A DNA stretch of 64,000 nucleotides from Bullera alba. Lineage: Eukaryota; Basidiomycota; Tremellomycetes; Tremellales; Bulleraceae. The notes under the pieces were generated by a model that was not told the origin of the DNA, searched no databases, and worked only from the letters and a program-made list of their open reading frames with translations. Positions 1 to 9,717 of the stretch are shown here, one piece after another. Positions within the stretch are counted from its first letter, which is position 1. Each line of letters opens with the position of its first letter. Both the position numbers and the translations under genes were made by a program. The stretch covers positions 7,341,198 through 7,405,197 of the forward strand of contig BCIX01000001.1 in NCBI GenBank assembly GCA_001600095.1. Direction: 5' to 3'.

Positions 1-2738
1 GAGCGGCGTGAGTGGGTATATCGGCGATATCTCCTCATCCGTGTTGCTCAACGAAGGGAGTAGTCCCCACATGAGGAGATTGGAGAAATGTCTCAGAATG
101 ATCGTTCGGCCAAGATGCCCATAGCTGTCAGAGTCAGCGAGATCTCAAGACCTGCAACGGCAACTCACTACCCAGGCATGGAGTAGTCGACAACCTGCTT
201 GGCCCCTTGATTACCAATATCCGCCCAGCCACTCTTGCCCTTTTTGCCAATATCCCTGACGACCTTGTTGAAGAAAGCGGACCTTTCGGGCTTGTGCATG
301 ATTCCTTGTAGCTCTTCCCTCAGCCAGCTAAATTCGAGTCGGTCGGGCACTTGGGCAAAGCTGATGGTTTCGGGGTATCCCGCTCGAATACCGAGGGGTA
401 TGATCGTCGTCTCTGCTTCGTGTATAGCGCAAAACTCGACCGTCGTCTGCCAGGGAAGCATATCGCCATTGTTTCGCTTAGCAGCGAGGATGTCGAGCTC
501 GATGCGCATCTTGCAGACCTGGGGACTGGGCGATAATGGCATTGCGACGGCGCAGTACTGCGTTAGGTCAACACGCCGTTCTCCGTACTTATAACAATGG
601 CTTACCTTGCAAATGTCCTGTGGGTCGATGTATGAGTTACAGTAGGCCCTTTCCTCGGGAGTGAAATCGTCTTCTATCTCGATACGCGGCTCTTCCACGG
701 CGACGGCCGTGGGCAGGGACCTAAAGTCAATTCGTATCAGCCATAGCCCACGCAATCTGACTGGCACTCACGCTATTACCATATCGGCGAGCGTCTGTGC
801 TGTGGCATCCGCCACTGCTTTCACTTTCGCCTCGCGATCCTTCCCCGACGAGGAACCCTCGGCGCTATGAGCTGAGTCTTCCGATTTCGTTGAGCGTTTA
901 GCTTTAGCTGGGCGTTCTGGAGTCTTTGATTGCGGTCCTGTGAAATCGATGACGCCCGACTCCTTCTTCCTGGCTTTACGAGGCGTTGTATTTGGCGAAT
1001 CCTTCTTGACTGGCTGTTTCTCCTTGGCTTGAGGGGTAATGTCGATGTCGGTGTCCGAGTCAGATTCGATCCTCGTCGCCTTCTTCTTCACGCCTGTCTT
1101 GGCAGTGGGCTCTTTGATCTGATCGGTAGAGCTGCTTGGGACGAGGACTCGGCTCTTCGGAAGAGCTTTCACATTCGCTGGACTATGTCGAATTCGCTTC
1201 GACTCGCTTGGTTCTTCCAAGAATGCCTCCTCGGCCTTAAGGCGACTTGTACTCGCTCCACCGGATTTCGTCCGGAAGATCCCGGCTTTGTTGCGGTCGT
1301 ATGTAGAGGATGTGGCATACTCGCCCTTTGGCTGGGATTTAAGAAGGATAGCGAGTGGATCAGGTGAATCTGTCGACGGAACATTGGCGAAGCGATTTGG
1401 TTTGGGCGTCTTGTCCGACTGACCCACTAGGACGTTGATGTTGCTAATGGAAGATGCTTGGTTGAACTTCTTGCTGTTCGTAGCCGAAGGTTCTAGGTTT
1501 GAAGTCTTTTGTCGTTTTCTGCTGGGTTCAGAGATCGCGACGATGGACGATGTGGACGATGAACTACACGATATCGCCCGGTCGATTGGCGCTCTCTGGC
1601 TCGCCTTTGGAATATTGATGGGCTTGGAGTCCCGCTGAAGGTTGCTCGAAGGGATGATTGCTGATTGTCTGAACGAGCCTGATGACGAAGCCTTTGAAGC
1701 CTTCGTGTCCGACATGCCTCCCTTCGAGCCTTTGACGAGCCTGTCGACATTGCTCCCCGAGTCTCTCGCAGGGGCCTTGCTCTTATCGCCGTCTTTCTTG
1801 GCGGCTTTACTCGGCTTCTTTGGCTCGTCAAATTCGCCATTCATCCTGGCTTGCAGCAATTCCCTCGGCGAGAGTTTCTTCCTGACTTCTGGCTCCTTGG
1901 CAACGAGTTTTACCGATGCACTAGACGAGGAGAGTTGAGATGAAGGGCGCTGTGGCGAGAATCGAGATGAGGCAAGTTTCTTCGCGAGCAGATCCTCAAG
2001 TTGAAAGTTGTCATCATCATCATCATCGTCGTCGTCGTTCAGGTCGCCGAAAGAGTACGGGGTTTTCTTCGACGTGCTTGATGAAGTGTGTTTGTCCTAT
2101 GCCATCCCGTCAGCATCTGAAATGGCACAACTCTGATGCTTGAGAGAATGACCACCTGCCTTGGACATGTCGATGGTCCCTTGGGATCCCTTGTTTCGTA
2201 TTGTTATAGGTGCTTTACCACCTTTCACCTCTTTCGTAGATTTGTACGAGGTTGAGCTGGATTGAGAGGACGTTTTCTTCGTTCCTGACCGATGGATCCC
2301 TGAGTGGACCATGACCGAGCCCGCCGAGCGCAGGGGGTCGCCCCCATGCAGACCAAAATATTCCATATCGACGTGACGTGTGTTTGCATCTGTAGCCCGG
2401 ACTGAAGGCGAATCTGAGGACAGTCTAGCTGGATCGTGCTTAAAGTCGAAGATGGTTTCGAACTCGCACGCGACCTTAGCTTGCCCGGTTTGTTGAGCTC
2501 CTGTGATCAATATCGTCCCCTCTTCTCGTCCAGGAATGCCGGAGAGACATGAGCCTCGCTTCGAAGTGCGATGCGAGAGGATGCGAGGTACTTTAGGTGT
2601 GATGCAAGACGAATGTTGACTGGACTCGGGACATACAAAGATCTGCCTGGCTTTCAACTGGCTTTGCGGGATCGGTATGGACGTGACTGGCAAATTACGC
2701 TCGGCTTCGCGTTCCGCGGTTAGGGCCACGTGGCGCAT
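1..2738 (-). CDS. RTC4-like domain protein, 3' end off the window
   Basis: Unstable-to-nuclear type protein with a long disordered Ser/Lys-rich N-terminal half and a C-terminal globular domain resembling the RTC4 (restriction of telomere capping 4) domain. Seen: an N-terminal open stretch (2738-2097), then a stretch of nine Asp codons followed by Asn near 2040-2011, Lys/Ser/Pro-rich sequence to about 771, then exons containing FCAIHEAE, an aliphatic GYP segment and, after a last intron (about 171-121), PGYGHLGRTIILRHF, continuing in frame to base 1. The HEAE, GYP, SxF and PGYxGxxG order is what recalls RTC4. Clear introns lie near 767-718 and 607-526. The join between the first two exons (about 2140-2098) is uncertain, so the N-terminus could belong to a different start. 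RTC4 proteins are poorly characterised; a telomere role is only family inference. Confidence 0.6.
2011..2039. repeat. Trinucleotide tract encoding poly-Asp
   Basis: Run of CAT then CGT triplets on the plus strand, read on the minus strand as GAC/GAT codons giving nine consecutive Asp and one Asn in the RTC4-like protein. A tract of this kind is prone to length variation. Confidence 0.85.
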
Positions 2739-3300
2739 TATCCGCGCTTGTTAGTGCGCACGGACCGCTTACGTCAGTTGACGGGTAAGCTTAAATCGAA
2801 ACTCCGTCCGGTCCGGACCGATTGACATTGCTGACTTGTTGCTGACTTCTTGCTGGAATCCCTGACAAGAACAATAGAACTCTTGCGACTGTTTGCGATC
2901 TTGTTGCGACGAGTTGATCCCTATCGAACGATGATCGATGATCGATTGATCCCCAGCCCAATGCTATCACCATGTTGGCGTCGGTTCTCTCTCCCACAAT
3001 GTTCCAGAAGTTCTCGTATCGAGCTCGCCTGAATTGACTTTGAGCGACCAGAAGATGACGGTGTCAGCGGTCGACATTCATATAGATCACCGCTTGTTCC
3101 ATTGTTCCATGGTCTGCTCATCGAAGTTTCGAGACCTTCCACCACGGAGCGACCGCATGGTCGTCAAGTGATGTCGGCTTTCTCCCTCGATAGGTCGACG
3201 TCTATCGTCGCCCAGGTCGCTCCTGATCGTCAATCACATACTCTCGACATGAGTCCCTCGCGAGTCGCGAGAGCTGTCACCTGCCCAGGATCTCTGCCAT
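2739..3300. other. Intergenic stretch, no supported gene
   Basis: Presumed upstream region of the RTC4-like gene. Only short open frames are present, with no family match and no consistent splice pattern. The one structured element I see is a 15-bp perfect inverted repeat at 3257-3271 (CTCGCGA, one base, TCGCGAG). Confidence 0.5.
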
Positions 3301-4330
3301 AGGCCACTCAGCGGGCTTCAAGATCCGCGATATGTCCCCAGCTCCGATGGACAAAGCAAACACCGTCTCACTTCGACCCAAGTCTTGAAGCGGTCCTGAT
3401 ACGGGAGAACCCCGACTGCAACAAACACTGGCGCTGTCGCTCTCAACCCTTGAAGACGACCTCTAGTCAATGGCCTTGCTCCATTGCAAGTCCTTGTCTC
3501 CCAAGGGATGAGGCATACTGCATTTTGCTGGAGCGATCGGTCTTCCCCTCAGCTGTGCTGGAGATGAGCCAGCTGATGAGCCCGTGGGATGTCGAAGGGC
3601 CGTCATTGGGAACCAGCTTTGCCGAATTCGCAGATGGACCCAGCTGGGCTCGACTAAGTACGAAGATCATGACGGGAATGCTCGCTGCTATCATCCGCTC
3701 CGAGGAATGGCGACACTACCTCGAACCTAAGGCTAGAGAAGCTACTTTACATGCGATCGTCCCCACCGACTATCGCAGCCCGGTTCATCGCTCAATTCCC
3801 GAGTCCGAACACCTCAACCATCGACAAGCCCGCAGTCTTAGCAACAAGAAGATGGTTGCATCAGGTTTCCCCTCAACTCCGCCTGAGGGCAACAGGTGAC
3901 AACAGTGACACGTCTCACACATCCAACGCATCGAGTATCGTCCTGGTCTCACGGAGTCGTCCGACATCTATGCCAATCCTACCAACAGGGCATATCTCGC
4001 TTCCGCCGTCGGCTCCAATGTCGCATCTACGATCACCGACCCGCTGCTGGTCAGCAAACATCAAAGAATGTAACGACAAGCTCGTCCCATTGGTAACTTC
4101 GGCCACTTCTACGGACGGTTCCCACTTCGAGGAGATTCGACCACTCGGTTACGGACGGCACTCGCTTCTTTGTCGCCAACAACGAGGCCCAGGTACGGCC
4201 CATCGCCACGCACCGGGCGCACTTGGAGCCTCGACCCAGCTGGTAGCAATCGTTCAAAGCACTATTCGCCTCAACGCATCGATCGCACCTAGGATGTCGA
4301 AGGGTCCCTCATGATCGAATCGTCAGGAGC
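3300..4330 (+). other. Frame-mosaic stretch, possible decayed gene
   Basis: Protein-like segments occur in successive different plus-strand frames: one frame through about 3600-3760 (ending near LEPKAREATLHAIV), another from about 3750 (ATIAARFIAQF-like), a third at about 3930-4070 (ESSDIYANPTNRAYLASA) and again about 4140-4260 (TRFFVANNEAQV). I could not place clean GT-AG introns at every switch. Either the gene is intron-rich and I misread its junctions, or it is a pseudogene. No family was recognised. Confidence 0.25.
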
Positions 4331-4376
4331 CGTTTCTCCCTAGTCGACAGCTTGATGGTCAGCTCTGTCGTCAACA

Positions 4377-5464
4377 ACCTCACTCACACTCATGGACGGA
4401 ACTGCCGTACCACCGCTGGTGTAGGACATCTCCGTCGCAGTGACCGATGAGCAACTCTCCTCGGTCGCAACGGAGCCCAACTCTGAATCATCCATCGATA
4501 CATCGTCGCCATCGGTGAACTTGGCGGTCGACTCGGTAGAACCAGACTTGACCGACCAGGTATCGGCAGTGCCAAGGGACTCGGATTCATGGTCGGTTTC
4601 CATGTAGGACCCAGTGGGACGCTTTGTCGGGAATCGGATCGTCAAGGACGAAGGAGGATATGGAGTCGGAATCGGAAGGAGCTGAAGTAGCAATGGAGGA
4701 AAAGAATTCGGTTAAGGCGGCAGAACTTGGAGTCAGGGCTGGAGGAGATGGCATTGGAGCCCTTCATCGGACGAAGTTTGGATCGGCATCGACACCGTGC
4801 AGGATGGTGATCAATTGTTGGTTAGAGTCGAATACCGGCAACATAGGAACAATCTGGTTGGGTTACAGCATTCAGCAAAGGTCAAACCCAATACCACTCA
4901 CATCCCAAGGACTTTCGGCACTACCGGCCTCACTCTCGCTATCCCCATCCTGGGACAATTGTGCGAGATACTCGAGCTCTTCGGCAGATGGAAGTGGATA
5001 AGGCATAGTGGTCGATTCGAGATGGTTGGATACCGAACTCCCAACTTGGCGGTTGACTCAGACTTGAGCGACCAGGTATCGGCAGTGGTAAGGGACTCGG
5101 ATTCATGGTCGGTGTATGTAGGACCAGTGGGAAGCTTTGTCGGAAATTGGATCGTCAAGGACGAAGTCGGAAATGGAAGCAGGGACATTGGCATAAGGAT
5201 TATCGGAGGAAGGGGATGCAGAATAGGTCTCGGATAGCAGGGCGGAGATCTCATTCCGCTCTTGCCTTCAGCGCCAATATCACTCAACATGATGGCCTTG
5301 TTCACGCTTGCCGACGGCACTGGACTCGGAGGTTCGGAGGATGCGTCGGACGCGCAACGATCGGCGAGTCTGTTGGGTGGAAGTAGGGCCAGTTCAGGAA
5401 AGGGAGACGGACCACGCTCTACCTTGGAGGCCGTTCCTTCGGCAGATAACCGACACCAGACCAT
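4377..5464 (-). CDS. Hypothetical protein, candidate gene containing a duplicated block
   Basis: Low-complexity Ser/Thr/Asp-rich coding potential on the minus strand. The first open stretch starts at 5464 and runs to about 4912, where a GTGAGT donor could lead to an exon reading VPMLPVFDSNQQLITILHG (about 4858-4790). A last open stretch, to 4377 or further to 4340, is rich in acidic and Ser residues (STAKFTDGDD, MDDSELGSV). The segment carrying HESESL, TADTWS and STAK occurs twice because of a DNA-level duplication, and an alternative frame across both copies reads FVLDDPI-DKASHW. The exon structure is unresolved. I do not recognise a family. Confidence 0.3.
4518..4653. repeat. Direct repeat copy 1 (diverged)
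   Basis: This block closely resembles 5043-5166, about 525 bp downstream. Long shared runs include AAGGGACTCGGATTCATGG and ATCGTCAAGGACGAAG, with scattered substitutions and a few small insertions. Confidence 0.8.
5043..5166. repeat. Direct repeat copy 2 (diverged)
   Basis: Partner of 4518-4653 in the same orientation. The indels between copies are not all multiples of three, so the two copies cannot be translated identically throughout. Confidence 0.8.
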
Positions 5465-5560
5465 TCCAGAGGCTGCGCTCTCGCCTTGGTGTTGACCCCT
5501 CCCCCCGCCCGCAGACTCCTCAACTACGATACGACCGCCTTATGACCTAGGCGCTTGGCT

Positions 5561-6457
5561 ATGGACTTTGACTTCGTCGTGATCGGCAACTTCGACGGGC
5601 ACCTGTCGCTACTTCAGCATTAGACCCATGGTGGTCGTGTATGAGCATTGGCTGGAACTCCGACAGTTGGAAGGTGTAGGATCGATGGTTTGTCAGGTTC
5701 CGCTGCCGCCACGGTTCCGCGTAGGTAACGAGCAAGATCGACCTACGGCGACACATCGAGCGCACGTGGATGCACGGCCGTACTGGTCGTGATCTTTAAG
5801 ACCGCTGTTGGCTTGGGTGGACCTGTCGCACTCGGGGAGGTTAATCTGTTCCCCCTCAAGATCGGATCATCACCGACCTCTTCTCCCTGCTCGAGATCAT
5901 TGAGCTGCGCTGTCTTGCGTCATATATCGGAGGTTCTGGTTCTTTCACTCGGTCATTGCTCATGGACAGTCATGTGAGAGGAGTAGGTCATGCTCCTGCT
6001 GCCAGCGTTAGAATACATTTGGACCAAGGACCAGCACCACGGTACGAGGACGCCGCGGAGCTGACCTCCGCCGGGTCACCGATGGGTCAACGTCAAGATA
6101 CCTGCAGTCGGAAATTTCGTCTACGTAAAAGGCATCCTGGACCGTCGGGACGAATCAGGCCTATTCACGTCGCCTGGGAAGAAATATCGTACGGCGGGAA
6201 GTCAGCCTCCGGGCGTAGTGACACCCCCAATGCGAATCCCGCTACACGAATGCGAACCGGTACCTCAACGCCATAGGAAGACGGTATTCCTCGAGGGACC
6301 CTGCGACGATGAGAAGACCTACGGAGATGGAGCTGTGGCCGGACCATCGACCCCGACTGCGGCAAAGAGATTGAGGGCTTCGGGCGGACTCCTATCTCAG
6401 CCTCCTAGGGCCCGTGCGGACTACCATCTGTTGAACAGCTTGAGGTCCAACTCCTAG
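5561..6457 (+). CDS. Uncharacterised protein, short multi-exon gene
   Basis: The final exon (6107-6457) is a convincing coding stretch: VGNFVYVKGILDRRDESG, then a Gly/Pro-rich tail ending HLLNSLRSNS and a stop. It is preceded by an intron at about 6042-6106 (donor GTACGAGG, branch GCTGAC, acceptor CTGCAG) that joins in frame to an exon reading ALEYIWTKDQHH. Upstream, plausible coding pieces are MDFDFVVIGNF (from 5561), a stretch with RQLEGVGSMVCQV (about 5650) and DLFSLLEIIELRCLASYIG (about 5875-5935), but their junctions are not settled. The VGNFVYVKG stretch could be part of a small beta-barrel such as an OB-fold; that is speculation. The last 33 bases overlap the left arm of a 72-bp palindrome. 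Confidence 0.4.
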
Positions 6458-6496
6458 CCGATCGGCTAGCAGGGAGCTTGAGCTGTTCAACAGATG
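6425..6496. repeat. 72-bp imperfect palindrome
   Basis: The outer arms 6425-6440 and 6481-6496 are perfect 16-bp inverted copies (CATCTGTTGAACAGCT and its complement). Similarity continues inward for about 8 bp with mismatches. The centre holds a perfect 16-bp palindrome, CTAGCCGATCGGCTAG, at 6454-6469. It spans the stop codon (6455-6457) of the upstream gene and could form a hairpin or cruciform, act as a transcript-end element, or be a small inverted-repeat relic. Confidence 0.9.
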
Positions 6497-6849
6497 TCAG
6501 TTCGGACGACTGGTTTGCCGGAGAGGTCAATGATCTGACTCTGGTCCCCGACCTGTAGAGCCATGTCGACCCTGCCGCCTCGTCACTGAGTCAGAAGTTG
6601 GTGAGAGGTGATGAGTGGGGAGTCAGTAGGCCAAAACCCGGGGACGGGATAAGTACGAGCTGCAGATACGATTGCTCTCGTACTCGAGGCCAGCCAATGT
6701 GGCATTAGCAAGTCGAGGAAGGTCAGTCATGGTGTATGCAGCATCTCATTTCCAGCCATGTACCGGAATCTCTGCGTTGATTCAAGAACCACTCATACAT
6801 CCTGGTCGCAGTCTTCAATTATCGATACAACCTCGACCAAGGGCTCCTC
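6458..6849. other. Convergent intergenic region
   Basis: Spacer between two convergent genes. Apart from the right half of the palindrome I see no coding or structured element. Confidence 0.5.
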
Positions 6850-8746
6850 TCAGGCGGTCTTGGACCAATCCGACCTCTGATCCAACTTCCTCCAACCATT
6901 GCCCAAGACCAGCTTGACCAGCTCTTCCTCTTTGACCGTATGCTCGAGTCGCTTTGGGGTGACTCTGTAGTGCGCTGGCATGTCGGAGATCCACTGCCCG
7001 TTGGCTAGATACTTGGCTAGTGCTCGTCCACAAGTATGTGTCGCTACGTTCGGTCAGATGATGTTCCGCTTTGACGTCGGCTCTACTCACTGCTCATCCC
7101 GTGGCCCTGTACGAACATCAGCTGAGGTCCGATTTTGGACACTCATCACTCACGTTGAAGCCCGCTGCGATGAACAGTCCTGGACGATCTGGCACCTGAC
7201 CAATCAGGGGTAATCTGTCGATAGTGTACCCCATCACACCGGTCCAAGTCCTCATCAAGCCTTCACCCTTGGCCTTCTCCTCCCACCCCTCCATCGTCTT
7301 TGGCAGCAACGCCTTCAGGTCTATGTTTGCCGTCAGTGACCGTCTATCATACCTGACCTTTACTCACACTCTGTGCACTCTGGTTCAACGACCGAGTCGT
7401 CACTGTTGCAAACGTAAAAGTCCTCTCTGCCCACGCCTTCGGCGAGATAGTCGTATGGTCCCACACCGAGAACGATCCCGCCAGTACTCGTGGCGCAGTA
7501 CCCTCCAGGGAAACCATACGTCGTCTCTAGCGATTTGACACCTGTGAACGCAGCCGCAGGGGTGATCAAGCCCATTTGCGTTCTCACGGGGTAGATGAAC
7601 TTTCGTAGCGCATGATTCTCCGGGAATAGGTGTGGAGTGTGGGCATTTGTGCAGAGGATGACCTTGTCGGCCTTGATGAATCCTCGGTTCGTCTCGAGCG
7701 AGATCGAGTCAAAGTTCGGAGAGTCGTGCAGGTGTAGAAGCGGGGTCGAGGTGTATAGCGACACTTTGTACTTTGTCGATTCGAGAGAGAGCTTTAATAG
7801 CTCTGTTGTGAGTTTGTGAGGGTGTACCGAGCCAGCGCTCCTGGTCGAACACCCCACTGCGTCCGTACATCTGCTGTACTACGGATCTCGTCAGTTTGAC
7901 ACCTTAGACAACGCCTGGATCTGAACATACCTTTCTGGCCTCCTCTTTACCCCGTATGAAGGTGCTATTCGAGTAGTCTGCCCCTCCACACTCTTCCATC
8001 GCATCAAACCAAGCTTGTCTATCCGCCAAAGCCTCTTCGACCTCCTTCTCCTCGGTGTATACTGTCATCACCTTGCCCTCCCAAAGATCGACCTTGTCCT
8101 CCAGGTTGTGTTTCTTAATGACCTCTTTATTCCGGATGTAATTGTCCCACTCGGCGTTCAGGACCTCGACAGCTTCCTTCTTGCTCATACCGCAGCCGCC
8201 GTCCTTAAACGGCTTGATCAGGCGGACATAGGAGGAGAAGGTAGCAGGGGCAAAGTGGCCTGTATCCCATTAGCACACTGACATGTTGCCTCGTCGGAGA
8301 GTCTACATACCACCATTACGTCCAGCTTCAGATAGGTCAGCGAGGCTCGAGCTGAGAGGAGATTTGGAACCTACTGGCTGAACTCGCGACCTCGGATCCT
8401 TCCAGAATCAGAATGCTGTGGCCCTCGGGCAGAGCTACGTCCTCGTTCTCGGGATGCGTGAGGTGGTAGGCGAGTAGAGCACCAGAGATACCAGCTGTAC
8501 AGTACTTGAAATCAGCCCAACACTTCTTGTACATTCGCGATTGGAGCGACTCGGCACGCACCTCCCACAATCACCACATCCGCCGATTCGGGTAGCGGGG
8601 CCTCTCGACCATGATTGTTCAAGCTCCTAGGCCCGGTGTTCTAGCCTTCATCAGCTTGCTTCTCCAGTGATAGCTGTCACTTGACTCACCGAGGCCTGCC
8701 AGTGCGAAATTGTCGATGGCGGTTGGGTTTTGAGGAATCCGGACAT
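6850..8746 (-). CDS. FAD-dependent oxidoreductase, DAO family
   Basis: Probable flavoenzyme oxidising amino acids or related amines. The spliced N-terminus reads MSGFLKTQPP, then ISHWQAS joined to NTGPRSLNNHG, followed by the dinucleotide-binding motif DVVIVGGGISGALLAYHL (GxGxxG) and, after two introns, SSATGRNGGH, the flavin-contacting motif typical of fungal DAO proteins. Later exons contain KVILCTNAHTPHLFPE and PVRTQMG, and near the end GVMGYTIDRLPLIG and GLFIAAGFNGHGM, the canonical C-terminal FAD-binding stretch. The protein ends NGWRKLDQRSDWSKTA. At least six short introns, each with GTGAGT/GTATGT-like donors, keep one frame. The start is the ATG just before the conserved N-terminal motif. 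It is divergent from an amino-acid permease and shares a GATA-rich spacer with it. The substrate is not determinable from sequence. Confidence 0.88.
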
Positions 8747-9002
8747 GGCGTTTTGACAATGTTTTGAGAACGTACGAGTGGTTTTGGAGCTGGGTATAGC
8801 TCGTCAGGTCACCTCGTCAAATACTCTACTTGATCAGCAGTCGACCTGGCAGGTCCTCACCTGATCGAACCTCCCACCCCTCGGTCACTCCGGCCGACAG
8901 GTCCAGCAGGCAAGTTGGCGGTACCGCAGTGCACCCATGCTTGGCTCCAGGCTGGGTGATGCTTTGCCGTCGCTAAAGACGTTCGGAGATTATTTGATCC
9001 CG

Positions 9003-9015
9003 TTATCAAGATAAG
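9003..9015. promoter_or_regulatory. Paired GATA motif (TTATC...GATAAG)
   Basis: Two GATA sites in inverted orientation separated by two bases, about 260 bp upstream of the oxidoreductase start. Paired GATAA sites are the classic binding arrangement for fungal nitrogen-regulatory GATA factors. Confidence 0.45.
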
Positions 9016-9510
9016 CCGGCGAATTAATCGATCGAGCCTCGCGCCGGCAGCTGATTCGTCCTCGACAGTAGTCACTCTCGCGTTAGACGTCGGGTGGGCC
9101 TGGGGTGGTCAGAGGCATTGTGGGGCTGCATGCGAGCAGGCTGGCAGCTGATCTGCATGACGGTATGGCCTTCTATAAGCTGCTTGCAATCTAGCAATAT
9201 CAGGTCTGACCGGGTGACCAACTTGATGAAACCCAACGACAGAGACCCTACAGTGACATGGGCATCACGGCGTGCAAGCCGTCCGCCAGCTCCTACCCGA
9301 CAGTCGCACTCCAGGTTAAGCCTGGTTCACGTTAGCGCTGCACTACAGCAGGTGTCTGGCATAGACGCTCTCGGAGTTAATCAAAACATTCCTATAGAGT
9401 GGGTTCCGGTGGATCCCTCTGTTCGGGGCGGTTCTAAAAATAGACTGAAAAGTGGAGATCGTCTTTTCCAACAATGTCGTCCTCCTCGCAACATCCAATA
9501 GCAAGCATGG

Positions 9511-9553
9511 GATAGGGTGCGATATGCTGATAGCGCCGCGATACGTAACGATA
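9511..9553 (+). promoter_or_regulatory. Cluster of five GATA cores
   Basis: GATA tetramers begin at 9511, 9521, 9529, 9540 and 9550 on the same strand, spaced 8-11 bp (about one helical turn), 165-207 bp upstream of the permease start codon. The flanks are not GATAA/G in every case, so individual sites may be weak. Confidence 0.45.
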
Positions 9554-9639
9554 GAGCCATCTGGCGTCGGGTAGGAATTAGGATCAACGAGGATCAACGT
9601 ACGGAGCTAGGGAGTCTACTGACAGTCAGGCGGGGAATG

Positions 9640-9645
9640 TATATA
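9640..9645 (+). promoter_or_regulatory. TATA box of the YAT permease
   Basis: TATATA 73-78 bp upstream of the start codon, in an otherwise GC-rich spacer, at a plausible distance for a fungal core promoter. Confidence 0.5.
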
Positions 9646-9717
9646 GGTAAGACTCGGAGCTAAGTCTGCATCTCTTTCATCTCGGTCGATCAGCTCATCC
9701 CACTACTCAACTTCAAG

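Larger units (their letters stand above)
8747..9717. promoter_or_regulatory. Divergent intergenic promoter region
   Basis: 971-bp spacer between the FAD oxidoreductase (minus) and the YAT permease (plus), with no supported gene. It contains a TTATC/GATAAG pair at 9003-9015, five GATA cores at 9511-9553 and a TATATA box at 9640-9645, 73-78 bp before the permease ATG. The arrangement suggests shared control by GATA-type nitrogen regulators; this is inference. Confidence 0.55.
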
